This document shows, piece after piece, positions 26,362 through 34,474 of a stretch of 57,584 nucleotides of DNA. The stretch is from assembly GCA_902762325.1 (NCBI GenBank), contig CACWNV010000012.1, positions 1-57,584 on the forward strand. Reading direction: 5' to 3'. The notes under the pieces were generated by a model. That model was not told the DNA's origin and did not search any database. It saw only the letters and a list, made by a program, of their open reading frames with translations. The DNA comes from an uncultured Prevotellaceae bacterium (lineage in GTDB: Bacteria > Bacteroidota > Bacteroidia > Bacteroidales > Bacteroidaceae). The translations under genes were made by a program, and so were the position numbers. Numbering within the stretch: the stretch's first letter is position 1; every line of letters begins with the position of its first letter.

Positions 26362-26826
26362 TTACTTTGCTTCCCCTTCTCCGTAGATGAAACCTTGGAG
26401 GGCTCCGGTGTAATCGAAGATTTCTTCGGGGCGGAAGAAACGTGCCAGTTCGATAGCGGCATTGGCAGTGGAGTCGCTCGCATGAACGATGTTCTGCTGG
26501 TTGCTCATTGAATAGTCGCCGCGGATGGTGCCGGGAGCAGCCTCACGACCGTTGGTGGAACCCGTCATGGTGCGCACCACCTGTACGGCATCTACGCCAG
26601 AGATAGCGAGAGCGACGATGGGCGATGCCATCATCGAGGCAGCGAGTGACGGGAAGAAAGGACGGTCGGCAAGGTGAGCATAGTGTTCGCGCAGGATGGG
26701 CTCGTCGAGCTGCATCATCTTCAGACCGGCGATATGCAGGCCGCGACGTTCAAAACGATGAATGATTTCTCCGATCAGCAGACGCTGAACGCAACTGGGT
26801 TTTAAGAGAACGAGTGTTGTTTCCAT
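26362..26826 (-). CDS. ndk: Nucleoside-diphosphate kinase
   Basis: This 154-residue enzyme balances nucleoside triphosphate pools through a phosphohistidine. The active-site His115 is in NIVHASDS (112-119). Other motifs: TLVLLKPSCVQR, ERRGLHIAGLKM, DRPFFPSL, VVRTMTGSTN, PGTIRGDYS. It is monocistronic on the minus strand, between menC and menE. A TATCTTTG promoter lies at 26895-26902. Confidence 0.97.
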   Translation of the reverse strand: METTLVLLKPSCVQRLLIGEIIHRFERRGLHIAGLKMMQLDEPILREHYAHLADRPFFPSLAASMMASPIVALAISGVDAVQVVRTMTGSTNGREAAPGTIRGDYSMSNQQNIVHASDSTANAAIELARFFRPEEIFDYTGALQGFIYGEGEAK

Positions 26827-26894
26827 ATTGTCTGAATTATCTTGATTAATAATAAAATGATGTCATGTTTTCATGTCTTCTGTCTGCTATTTTG

Positions 26895-26902
26895 CAAAGA
26901 TA
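26895..26902 (-). promoter_or_regulatory. -7 promoter element for ndk
   Basis: Minus-strand TATCTTTG (plus CAAAGATA) followed by C, 69 bp before the ndk ATG. Confidence 0.7.
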
Positions 26903-26954
26903 GCAAAAATGTTTGTAATCCTGCTGATTCCACCCAATTTTTTTGTAATTTCCT

Positions 26955-27357
26955 GTCAAAGATATTGACAAAAACTTGTCGGGGAAAAGTGATGAAAGAG
27001 AAGTTAAATTGTGTAAAAGTTGATTCTTCACTCTTCATTCTTCATTCTTCATTTTGCGAGAACTTAGCTCTCGCGCCGCGAAAGCTTAGCTTTGACCGCG
27101 CCAAAGACCATGTTTCATCGCACCAAACATCACCTTTCACACGACGAAACATAACCTTTGGCGCAGCGAAACCTTACCTTTGGCAAATTCGTATTTTGTA
27201 AACCGCCCGTTTACAGTTTAAAATCCGTGTAACCATCTGGCAACCAACATGTTACGAAAAACATCAAAAATCGACGTTTTTTCGACCGAGTGACCCTTTC
27301 GTGACCGACACCCCCCATTTTTTGGGCTCAAAATTCGAATATTATTTGACAAAAGTC
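26955..27357 (+). repeat. Large intergenic repeat, copy 2
   Basis: It shares the pre-array block with copy 3 (TTGACAAAAACTTGTCGGGG... GTGATGAAA), then a TTCACTCTTCATTCTTCATT pyrimidine run and the ~22-bp mini-hairpin array (about 27057-27190). The unit CTTTGACCGCGCCAAAG shows a stem variant. The conserved core ends in ATTCGAATATTATTTGACAA. The ~270-bp foldback element that follows copies 1 and 3 is absent here. It fills the gap between ndk and menE; small frames inside are not credible genes. Confidence 0.85.
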
Positions 27358-27452
27358 GGGGATGCGCCAGTTAATATGATGCATTAAATGAAACAAGGAA
27401 ACTTTCATCTTCATTCCTTTCTTGAAAAATCAGCAGATTCGTTATTTTTTTG

Positions 27453-27460
27453 TACTTTTG
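27453..27460 (+). promoter_or_regulatory. -7 promoter element for menE
   Basis: TACTTTTG followed by C fits TAnnTTTG. The expected transcription start (about 27466-27468) coincides with the ATGATG at 27467-27472, so menE mRNA may have almost no 5' leader. Confidence 0.6.
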
Positions 27461-27469
27461 CAGCTGATG

Positions 27470-28465
27470 ATGACCCTTGAGAAGTTTTTGGAAGAATGGC
27501 ATGATGGCAACGACCGTATACAGGTGCATACCAGCGGATCGACGGGAACTCCTAAGCTGATGTGGGTGGAGAAGAGCCGCATGGTGGCTTCTGCCCGCAT
27601 GACGTGCGATTTTCTTGGTCTGCACCCGGGCGACACGGCTCTGCTCTGCATGCCGCTCGACTATATTGCAGGTAAGATGATGGTGGTGCGATCCTTGCAC
27701 CGCCAATTGCAGCTTACCGCTATTGAGCCGAGCGGACATCCGCTTGCCCATACAGACATTCCCTTTACGTTCGCCGCCATGGTACCCTTACAAGTATGGA
27801 ATTCCCTACAAATGGATGAGGAGCGCGAGAAGTTACGGCAGATACGCCATCTGATTATCGGCGGCGGGGCGATTGACGATTCACTCGCCGAGGAACTGAA
27901 AGACTTCCCCAATGCCGTGTGGAGCACCTACGGGATGACAGAGACCCTTTCGCATATCGCCTTGAGACGGCTCAACGGACCGGAACGCAGCGACTGGTAC
28001 ACTCCTTTTGAGGGTGTTGATGTGTCGCTCAGTGCCGACGGCTGTCTGGTTGTCGATGCCCCGGCAGTCTGTCCCGAACGCCTTGTGACCAACGATCTGG
28101 GTGTCATCTCCTCGATTCCGACTCCTGCAGGTCAGAGACCTTGTTTCCGCATCATTGGACGGCGCGACAATGTCATCTGTACGGGTGGCGTGAAGATTCA
28201 GATAGAGGAAGTGGAGCGGAAGCTGCGCTCTCATCTCTCCATACCCTTTATGATTTCCCGCCGGAAGGATGAGAAGTTCGGTGAGATTGTCGTCATGCTG
28301 ACGGAGTCGCCGGACATAAAAAAATGCAAGACACTCTGTGAGAGTCTCTTGCAGAAATATGAACGTCCCCGCCTATATATTACCGTTGACAAGCTGCCGC
28401 TTACCGAAACAGGAAAGCCGGCACGGGCAGCTGCCGAAGCATTGATAGCCAGTAAGGACGTCTGA
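27470..28465 (+). CDS. menE: o-Succinylbenzoate--CoA ligase (MenE), short form
   Basis: This 331-residue protein belongs to the acyl-adenylate-forming family: P-loop HTSGSTGTPK, STYGMTETLSHIAL, GRRDNVICTGGVKIQIEEVE and the C-terminal catalytic-lysine motif LPLTETGKPARAA. E. coli MenE has 451 residues, so the N-terminal part is reduced here. It makes o-succinylbenzoyl-CoA, the MenB substrate. ATG 27467 or 27470 was chosen because of the promoter at 27453-27460. The stop lies 5 bp from the convergent GH43 gene. Confidence 0.92.
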   Translation: MTLEKFLEEWHDGNDRIQVHTSGSTGTPKLMWVEKSRMVASARMTCDFLGLHPGDTALLCMPLDYIAGKMMVVRSLHRQLQLTAIEPSGHPLAHTDIPFTFAAMVPLQVWNSLQMDEEREKLRQIRHLIIGGGAIDDSLAEELKDFPNAVWSTYGMTETLSHIALRRLNGPERSDWYTPFEGVDVSLSADGCLVVDAPAVCPERLVTNDLGVISSIPTPAGQRPCFRIIGRRDNVICTGGVKIQIEEVERKLRSHLSIPFMISRRKDEKFGEIVVMLTESPDIKKCKTLCESLLQKYERPRLYITVDKLPLTETGKPARAAAEALIASKDV

Positions 28466-28470
28466 ATGAA

Positions 28471-29487
28471 TCAGCGGATGGCCTTGACACCGTGCGCGGT
28501 GGGGCGTGTGCGACGGATGGTTCCGTCGGCATTGAACTCCATTTTGTCAATGCACACTTCGCGGTGGATGCCCGGTGCCTTCGACTTATCGATATAATTC
28601 TTGTTGATGCGATGGTAGACGAAGTACCATTCGTCTCGTCCCGGAATCTGGAGAACGCTGTTGTGTGCCGTCCCATAGATCTCATTCTCTGGATCCTGAA
28701 TGAGGATAACCGGCTCATCCGCCACCTTGATTGGTCCGAGTGGAGACGTTGATGTGCCGTAGGCAACATGATAGTTGGCTGCCCCGGTATCGTCAACCGA
28801 CCAGAGGAAATAATACGTGCCGTTCCGTTTGAAGACGTAGGGAGCCTCGCGATAGGCATAGTCTTCCAAGGTTCCTCCGCGTGGAGTCATCAGTGTCACG
28901 GTGGCTTCGTTGATGCTCGTCATGTCATCGTTCAGCTCAGCACCTGCCATATAGCCGTTGCCCCAGTAGAGATAGCTCTTCCCCGTGTCGGGATCGGTGA
29001 AGACATCGACGTCTATCTGTTGTCCGTGCCGCTGACCTTCCGGCCTTTTATCGACAATAGGATGCCCCAGATCCTTGAACGGACCTGTCGGTGTGTCAGC
29101 CACCGCCACACCTATCGCCTTCCCATGTCCGGTCTCCCCGCTATAATAGAAGAAATACCGGTACTTCCCATCAACCATCTTCTCCTCGATGGCAGGGGCC
29201 CATGCGTTGCCGCTTGCCCACTTCGTGTCGCGCGGCAGGTTGAGGTTGATGCCTTCGTACTTCCAGTGAACCAGGTCGGCACTGGAGAAACAAGTGAAAT
29301 ACCATCCTCCCCATCCCGGCGTTCCGTCGGTGGTGGAGTAGATATAATAACGGTCTGTCAGATGAGAATACATCACTTCCGGGTCGGCATGGTATCCCAT
29401 GAGGATGGGATTGCCGCTGTAAGGCTGTGCCAGTGTGCCCATGCAGGACAGCATGAACACGGTGAGGGCGAAGACGATTCTTTTCAT
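28471..29487 (-). CDS. Glycoside hydrolase family 43 protein, secreted
   Basis: This 338-residue protein has a signal peptide (MKRIVFALTVFMLSCMGTLA-Q) and a five-bladed propeller pattern. The putative catalytic base is Asp35 in HADPEV, the pKa modulator is in QIDVDVF (Asp159 or Asp161) and the acid is Glu214 in AYREAPYVF. GH43 enzymes act mostly on arabinose- or xylose-containing glycans; the substrate here is unknown. It lies 67 bp downstream of aroB on the same strand, with no SusC/D pair, so it is not part of a typical polysaccharide locus. Cys15 in LSC is a possible but weak lipobox. Confidence 0.9.
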   Translation of the reverse strand: MKRIVFALTVFMLSCMGTLAQPYSGNPILMGYHADPEVMYSHLTDRYYIYSTTDGTPGWGGWYFTCFSSADLVHWKYEGINLNLPRDTKWASGNAWAPAIEEKMVDGKYRYFFYYSGETGHGKAIGVAVADTPTGPFKDLGHPIVDKRPEGQRHGQQIDVDVFTDPDTGKSYLYWGNGYMAGAELNDDMTSINEATVTLMTPRGGTLEDYAYREAPYVFKRNGTYYFLWSVDDTGAANYHVAYGTSTSPLGPIKVADEPVILIQDPENEIYGTAHNSVLQIPGRDEWYFVYHRINKNYIDKSKAPGIHREVCIDKMEFNADGTIRRTRPTAHGVKAIR

Positions 29488-29554
29488 ATATACTGTTGTT
29501 GATGATGATACAATTCTTCAGGACGGTGGGGCGGCAGGGGCAGGGCGCATCGTC

Positions 29555-30613
29555 CTATCCCTCGCGGAAGAAGTCGAGCGCCTCCTTGATTTCCTCCTCC
29601 TCGGCATTCCTGTTGATGAGGATGTCGCCGATACCTCCCAACAACGTGAAGTTGATGACTCCGGCATCGTTCTTCTTGTCGTGCCCCATCAGCTCGATCA
29701 GTTCGTCGTAGTCGTCACAGGTGATGTCCATCTTCCCGTAATGCTCCTTGATGAAGGCCACGGTCTGGTGCATCTTTTCCGTGGGGAATCCAGTCTTGAT
29801 GCAACTCAGGTAGAGTTCGCAGACGATACCGTACGCCACGGCATATCCATGAAGGACCGGTTTGCCGCGAAGAAGCGCCAAAGACTCGAAGGCATGTCCG
29901 AAGGTGTGTCCGAAGTTCAGCGCCTTCCGGATGCCCTTTTCCCTCGGGTCGTTCTCCACGATGTGCTCCTTCACCCTGACGGAAGCGGCGAGCATCTTCT
30001 GGATTTGCTGCAACTGGGGCGACTCAGGAGTCAGACCGGTGAAGCTGATCAGTTCAGCCCATGTCTGTTCATTGCTGATTAGTCCGTGCTTAAGCATTTC
30101 TGCATAGCCGGAAAGGATATTCTCTTTGCTGAGCGTCTGGAGGAAACGAGTGTTCAGGATGACAAACCGGCTGTCGTTGAAGACACCGATTTCGTTTTTC
30201 AGTCCTTCGAAGTTGAAGCCCGTCTTTCCCCCTACACTTGCGTCGACCATTGCCAGAAGGGTGGTCGGGATGTTGATGAAGTTGATGCCCCTCTTGAAGG
30301 TGGAAGCGGCAAAGCCGCCCAGGTCGGTCACCATGCCTCCTCCCAGATTGATGAGGAGCGAATGACGGGTAGCCCCGCCCTCGAGGAGAGCCTTCCATAC
30401 TGTTACCACTGAGTCGAGATTCTTGTGAACATCGGAGGCACCGATGGTAATAACACTGGCAGACTTCAGGCAGAAAAAGTCCTTGATAACCGGCCAGCAT
30501 AATCTTTCTGTAGTTTCGTCAGTCAGCACGAAAATCTTGTCGTGCTCACACTCTGCAACAGACATTGCGATGTCTAGTTGAAGGTTTTGTGAAATAATAA
30601 TTCTCTGCTCCAT
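29555..30613 (-). CDS. aroB: 3-Dehydroquinate synthase (AroB)
   Basis: This 352-residue enzyme performs the second shikimate-pathway step using NAD and a metal. Visible: INLGGGMVTDLGGFAASTFK, the INIPTTLLAMVDASVGGKTG stretch, and the metal-ligand region FGHTFGHAFE. ATG 30613 was chosen because the minus-strand TATCTTTG promoter at 30641-30648 excludes the upstream start at 30643. The shikimate product chorismate feeds the men pathway encoded nearby. Confidence 0.95.
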   Translation of the reverse strand: MEQRIIISQNLQLDIAMSVAECEHDKIFVLTDETTERLCWPVIKDFFCLKSASVITIGASDVHKNLDSVVTVWKALLEGGATRHSLLINLGGGMVTDLGGFAASTFKRGINFINIPTTLLAMVDASVGGKTGFNFEGLKNEIGVFNDSRFVILNTRFLQTLSKENILSGYAEMLKHGLISNEQTWAELISFTGLTPESPQLQQIQKMLAASVRVKEHIVENDPREKGIRKALNFGHTFGHAFESLALLRGKPVLHGYAVAYGIVCELYLSCIKTGFPTEKMHQTVAFIKEHYGKMDITCDDYDELIELMGHDKKNDAGVINFTLLGGIGDILINRNAEEEEIKEALDFFREG

Positions 30614-30640
30614 AATACATAACATAATAACTACCGCGTG

Positions 30641-30648
30641 CAAAGATA
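30641..30648 (-). promoter_or_regulatory. -7 promoter element for aroB
   Basis: Minus-strand TATCTTTG (plus CAAAGATA) followed by C, 28 bp before the chosen aroB start. It is divergent from the ftsB-like promoter at 30713-30720. Confidence 0.75.
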
Positions 30649-30712
30649 AGGTAAAAAAAGGAAATTAAGGAATTTTTTCATGCCGAATGTCTACAATGTG
30701 ATAAAAAAAGAC

Positions 30713-30720
30713 TAATTTTG
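30713..30720 (+). promoter_or_regulatory. -7 promoter element for the septum-protein gene
   Basis: TAATTTTG followed by C. It overlaps an in-frame TTG at 30718, ruling that out as the start and favouring ATG 30742. Confidence 0.65.
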
Positions 30721-30741
30721 CAGACCAATCGGAATGAAAGT

Positions 30742-31086
30742 ATGGCAAGCAGACTTAATATGATATGGAATTTCATCGGTCACTATAAGTATCTTATCGT
30801 GATCGTTGTGGGTGTTGCGCTTGTGGGAGTGTTAGATGAGAACAGCTTTGTCAAGCGTGTACAGTATGAACTTCAGATCAGCGACCTCAAGACCGAGATT
30901 CAGAAGTACGACGAACGGAACATGGAAGATTCCCGCCGGCTGAAGGAGCTCAGTCGAAATCATAAGGCGGTTGAGCGCATCGCCCGTGAGCAGTATTTCA
31001 TGAAGACTGACGATGAAGACATCTTTGTATTGAGCGAAGACTTGCCCGAAGTTCCTAAAACAGAAGAAAATGAGACAACAGAGTAA
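30742..31086 (+). CDS. FtsB/DivIC-family septum formation protein
   Basis: This 114-residue protein has one membrane helix (about 15-33, YKYLIVIVVGVALVGVL) followed by a coiled coil (ISDLKTEIQKYDERN..., HKAVERIAREQYFMK) and an acidic tail. This architecture matches FtsB/DivIC bitopic division proteins that work with FtsL/FtsQ. Its 3' end overlaps the next gene by 17 bp. Confidence 0.85.
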   Translation: MASRLNMIWNFIGHYKYLIVIVVGVALVGVLDENSFVKRVQYELQISDLKTEIQKYDERNMEDSRRLKELSRNHKAVERIAREQYFMKTDDEDIFVLSEDLPEVPKTEENETTE

Positions 31087-31507
31087 GCTGCAGACCATTC
31101 TCCTCCTTGTCGGCGGTGCCCTCATGGTGATAGGAGCGGGCTGCTTTGTCTTCATGTGGCAGCAGAAAATCATGTGCTGGGTGTTTCTTGTCGGTGCGAT
31201 ACTCTTTGCCACCTGCCAGTCCATGCAGATGTATGAAGGCCGTAGCTTCGTGATTCGCCGCCTCAAACGCATCCAATGTGTTTCCGACTTGTTTTTTGTC
31301 CTTTCAGGAATCCTGATGGTCGATACCGTCTATCATTTCCTTCTTCCTTTGTTCAGGCAGGGAGAGAATGACGGCTACTATAATTATATGACATACGTCT
31401 ATAATAAATGGGTCGTCCTTCTGCTGATAGCAGCTATTCTGGAAGTATATACTACACACCGTATCTCCTCGGAGCTGGACAAGGAACAAAATGTTGAAAA
31501 ACGCTAA
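31070..31507 (+). CDS. Small four-helix membrane protein, function unknown
   Basis: This 145-residue protein has four predicted membrane helices (ILLLVGGALMVIGAGCFVF, IMCWVFLVGAILFATCQS, CVSDLFFVLSGILMVDTVYH, WVVLLLIAAILEVYTTH). The loop after helix 2 is basic and the C-terminus is charged and cytoplasmic by the positive-inside rule. I do not recognise the family. It overlaps the FtsB/DivIC-like gene by 17 bp, so the two are translationally coupled. Confidence 0.75.
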   Translation: MRQQSKLQTILLLVGGALMVIGAGCFVFMWQQKIMCWVFLVGAILFATCQSMQMYEGRSFVIRRLKRIQCVSDLFFVLSGILMVDTVYHFLLPLFRQGENDGYYNYMTYVYNKWVVLLLIAAILEVYTTHRISSELDKEQNVEKR

Positions 31508-31566
31508 AAGGTAGCCTATTTAAATTAAATAGCATAAAAAATTTTCTTTACTTCAATAATAGATGT

Positions 31567-31574
31567 TACCTTTG
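31567..31574 (+). promoter_or_regulatory. -7 promoter element for the DUF4369 lipoprotein-pyrC run
   Basis: TACCTTTG followed by G, 37 bp before ATG 31611, in an AT-rich gap after the previous operon. Confidence 0.6.
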
Positions 31575-31610
31575 GCCTATTGATTTGATAACGGAACAAG
31601 AACATCGTTT

Positions 31611-32324
31611 ATGAATAAAGCTTTATACGCACTTATTTCTCTATTGGCTTTTACCTCGTGTCTGAACAACTATAATGTTCAGGGAACTTCAAATTTGTCA
31701 AGTCTCGACGGTCACATGCTTTATCTTAAAGTGATGAAAAACAACCGTTTCAAGAACGTAGACTCCTGCGAAGTGGTTCATGGACAGTTTCATTTCTCCG
31801 GTAATGCCGATTCAGTGCGTATGGCAAATATCTTCATGGACGATGAGAGCGTGATGCCGCTGGTGCTCGAGCGCGGTGACATCACAGTGCGTATCGACAA
31901 CACAGAGATGAATGTGTCGGGAACGCCGCTTAACGAACTGCTCTTCAAGTTCCTCAATCAGTACAATCAGTTGAAAGGCCGCCAGTCAGAACTGGTACAT
32001 CGTCACGACCAGGCCATCATGGACGGAAAGGACATGGTGGCTGTAACCAGTGAGCTGAATGCGGAAGCCATGAAGATATCACAGGAGGAAGACAGTCTGG
32101 TGACATCTTTCGTGACAGAGAATTTTGACAATGTTCTGGGGCCGGGAGTGTTCTTCATGGTGACGAACACGACCATGTATCCTCAACTTACCCCCTGGAT
32201 AGAGGATATCATGAGCAAGGCTACAGACCATTTCAAGAACGACCCATACGTTAAAGACTATTATGAAAAGGCACAGGAGAATCAAGCCATCATGAATGGA
32301 ATGAAGGAGATGCCGAAACAATAA
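31611..32324 (+). CDS. DUF4369-containing lipoprotein
   Basis: This 237-residue protein has a lipoprotein signal ending AFTSC (Cys17). The DUF4369-like part is at about 28-125 (LDGHMLYLKVMKNNRFKNVD, VVHGQFHFSGNADS, MPLVLERGDITVRIDNTEM, GTPLNELLFKFL). In Bacteroidota this domain often precedes a thioredoxin-like domain. No thioredoxin CxxC follows here; the rest is helical. Function is unknown. pyrC starts 9 bp downstream. Confidence 0.8.
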   Translation: MNKALYALISLLAFTSCLNNYNVQGTSNLSSLDGHMLYLKVMKNNRFKNVDSCEVVHGQFHFSGNADSVRMANIFMDDESVMPLVLERGDITVRIDNTEMNVSGTPLNELLFKFLNQYNQLKGRQSELVHRHDQAIMDGKDMVAVTSELNAEAMKISQEEDSLVTSFVTENFDNVLGPGVFFMVTNTTMYPQLTPWIEDIMSKATDHFKNDPYVKDYYEKAQENQAIMNGMKEMPKQ

Positions 32325-32333
32325 ACAGTTGGT

Positions 32334-33683
32334 ATGACAACATTGATTGAAGGAGGAAGGATTGTCAATGACGGGCAAGTATTCGAAGGCTCAGTCATGA
32401 TAAAGGATGATGTCTTCGCCTCAATCGCAGAAGGTAAGGATGTTCCCTGTGGCAACTATGACAAAAGGATAGATGCTACGGGGTGTTTCATTTTACCGGG
32501 GATTATTGATACACACGTGCACTTCCGTGAGCCCGGTCTTACTGAGAAGGCCGACATGGAGAGTGAGAGCAGGGCTGCTGCGTGGGGAGGAGTGACTTCC
32601 TTTTTCGACATGCCGAATACCGTTCCGCAGACCACTACTCTTGAGGCTCTGGAAGAAAAGTTCGCCATAGCCAGCAGGCACAGCCACGTCAATTACAGCT
32701 TCTTCTATGGAGCCACAAACGACAATGCCGCCGACTTCCTTGCTCTGGATGTTCACCGCATCCCGGGCATCAAGCTTTTTATGGGGTCGAGCACCGGCAA
32801 CATGCTGGTAGATAAATACGCCTCGTTGCTGTCGGTGTTCAAGACAGCAGCACAGGCTGGGTTGCCCGTGATGGCACATTGTGAGGATACAGATGTCATC
32901 AACCGCAACATGACTGAGATGAAAAAGGTGTATGGTGACGACCCCGACGTGCTGCTGCATCCGCTTATCAGGAGTGCCGAAGCCTGTTATGAGTCATCTG
33001 CCCTTGCCGTACAGCTTGCCCGAACCTTTGGGACGAAGCTGCATGTGGCACATCTGAGTACAGCGAAGGAACTGTCGCTCCCTTTCACCGGTCTGACGGA
33101 CAGCGGACAGCCATCAATTACTGCTGAGGCAGTGGTGGCTCACCTGTTCTTTACCAGTGAAGACTATATGACAAAGAGAGCACTCATCAAGTGCAATCCG
33201 GCGATAAAGACGGCAGACGACCGTCAGGCCTTGCGTGAGGCGCTTGTCGACGGGCGGATTGCAACCGTTTCAACCGACCATGCCCCTCACCTCTTGGCAC
33301 AGAAGCAGGGAGGTTGTGTGCGTGCGATGTCGGGAATGCCGATGATACAGTTCTCCCTGCCCACGATGCTGGAGCTGGTGGATGAAGGCGTCTTGTCGAT
33401 TGAACGGATGGTGGAACTGATGTGTCATCATCCCGCCCGACTGTTTGAGGTAAGAGACCGCGGCTATATCCGTGAAGGAGCAAAGGCCGACTTGGTGATA
33501 GTCCGTCCCCAGACATCCTGGACCGTGACAAAAGACGTCATTCAAAGCAAATGCAAATGGAGTCCGATGGAGGGACACACCTATCATTGGCAGGTGGAAA
33601 AGACATTCTGTAACGGCCACCTTATTTATAATAAAGGTGAGTTTGATGATAGTAGCAGGGGAGAGGAGATAAGTTTCAGATGA
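32334..33683 (+). CDS. pyrC: Dihydroorotase (class I)
   Basis: This 449-residue amidohydrolase interconverts carbamoyl-aspartate and dihydroorotate in pyrimidine synthesis. Visible metal-site motifs: HVHFREPGLTEKADMESE, GIKLFMGSSTGN, MAHCEDTDV, LHVAHLSTAKEL and STDHAPHLL. Length fits the class I/allantoinase-like form. The stop overlaps the next start by 4 bp (ATGA). Confidence 0.94.
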   Translation: MTTLIEGGRIVNDGQVFEGSVMIKDDVFASIAEGKDVPCGNYDKRIDATGCFILPGIIDTHVHFREPGLTEKADMESESRAAAWGGVTSFFDMPNTVPQTTTLEALEEKFAIASRHSHVNYSFFYGATNDNAADFLALDVHRIPGIKLFMGSSTGNMLVDKYASLLSVFKTAAQAGLPVMAHCEDTDVINRNMTEMKKVYGDDPDVLLHPLIRSAEACYESSALAVQLARTFGTKLHVAHLSTAKELSLPFTGLTDSGQPSITAEAVVAHLFFTSEDYMTKRALIKCNPAIKTADDRQALREALVDGRIATVSTDHAPHLLAQKQGGCVRAMSGMPMIQFSLPTMLELVDEGVLSIERMVELMCHHPARLFEVRDRGYIREGAKADLVIVRPQTSWTVTKDVIQSKCKWSPMEGHTYHWQVEKTFCNGHLIYNKGEFDDSSRGEEISFR

Positions 33684-34474
33684 TACTGACGTATGAGATA
33701 AGTGAAGTCTCGCCATATATAAACTGGCTGTATTTCTTTCATGCCTGGCAACTTTCAGGGAAGCCAGATGAAGTGAAGCAGCAGTTAAAGACAGAGGCAG
33801 AGGAGCAGCTCCGCGCTCTCGAAGGTCACTATCGAACGCATGTGGTATTTGAAATATTAGATGCTAACGGCGATGGCGACGACTTACTGGCTGGCGGTGT
33901 GCGGATACCGATGCTTCGTCAGCAGCATGCCACGTCGGAAGGAGAATATAATTTGTGTCTGGCAGATTTTGTCCAGCCGTTGTCTTCGGGCATTACCGAT
34001 AAGGTAGGTGTCTTTGCTGCGACGGTGGATAGTAGTCTGGAGCACGATTTCAAGAAAGATGCTTACCAGCAGATGCTGGTACAGACCTTAGCCGATCGTC
34101 TGGCTGAGGCTACCGTGGAACGGATGCACGAGGAAGTGCGGAAGAAGTGGTGGGGGTACGCACCCGATGAGCACCTGACAATGGAACAGCTTCATCAGGA
34201 AGCTTTTCAGGGTATTCGTCCGGCTGTTGGCTATCCGTCGCTTCCAGACACGAGCGTTAATTTCATCCTTTCAGACATATTGGGGATGAAGGAGATAGGC
34301 ATCACGCTTACCCAGAGCGGTATGATGAGGCCTCATGCCAGTGTTTCTGGTTTTATGTTTGCCCACCCCAAGGCACGTTATTTTGATATAGGAATAGTAG
34401 GGGAAGACCAGTTGCGCGATTATGCCAGTCGCCGTGGGATCCCAGTAGAATTAATGAGGAGGTTTATCAAATGA
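33680..34474 (+). CDS. Stand-alone MetH reactivation (B12-dependent methionine synthase activation) domain
   Basis: This 264-residue protein corresponds to the C-terminal AdoMet-binding reactivation domain of cobalamin-dependent methionine synthase. Diagnostic stretches are QGIRPAVGYPSLPDTS (about 177-192), IGITLTQSGMMRPHASVSGF and the closing DYASRRG. In E. coli this domain is fused to MetH; here it is separate. It would reductively remethylate oxidised B12 on a partner MetH. It overlaps pyrC and the following gene by 4 bp each, so it is inside a coupled operon. Confidence 0.88.
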   Translation: MILTYEISEVSPYINWLYFFHAWQLSGKPDEVKQQLKTEAEEQLRALEGHYRTHVVFEILDANGDGDDLLAGGVRIPMLRQQHATSEGEYNLCLADFVQPLSSGITDKVGVFAATVDSSLEHDFKKDAYQQMLVQTLADRLAEATVERMHEEVRKKWWGYAPDEHLTMEQLHQEAFQGIRPAVGYPSLPDTSVNFILSDILGMKEIGITLTQSGMMRPHASVSGFMFAHPKARYFDIGIVGEDQLRDYASRRGIPVELMRRFIK

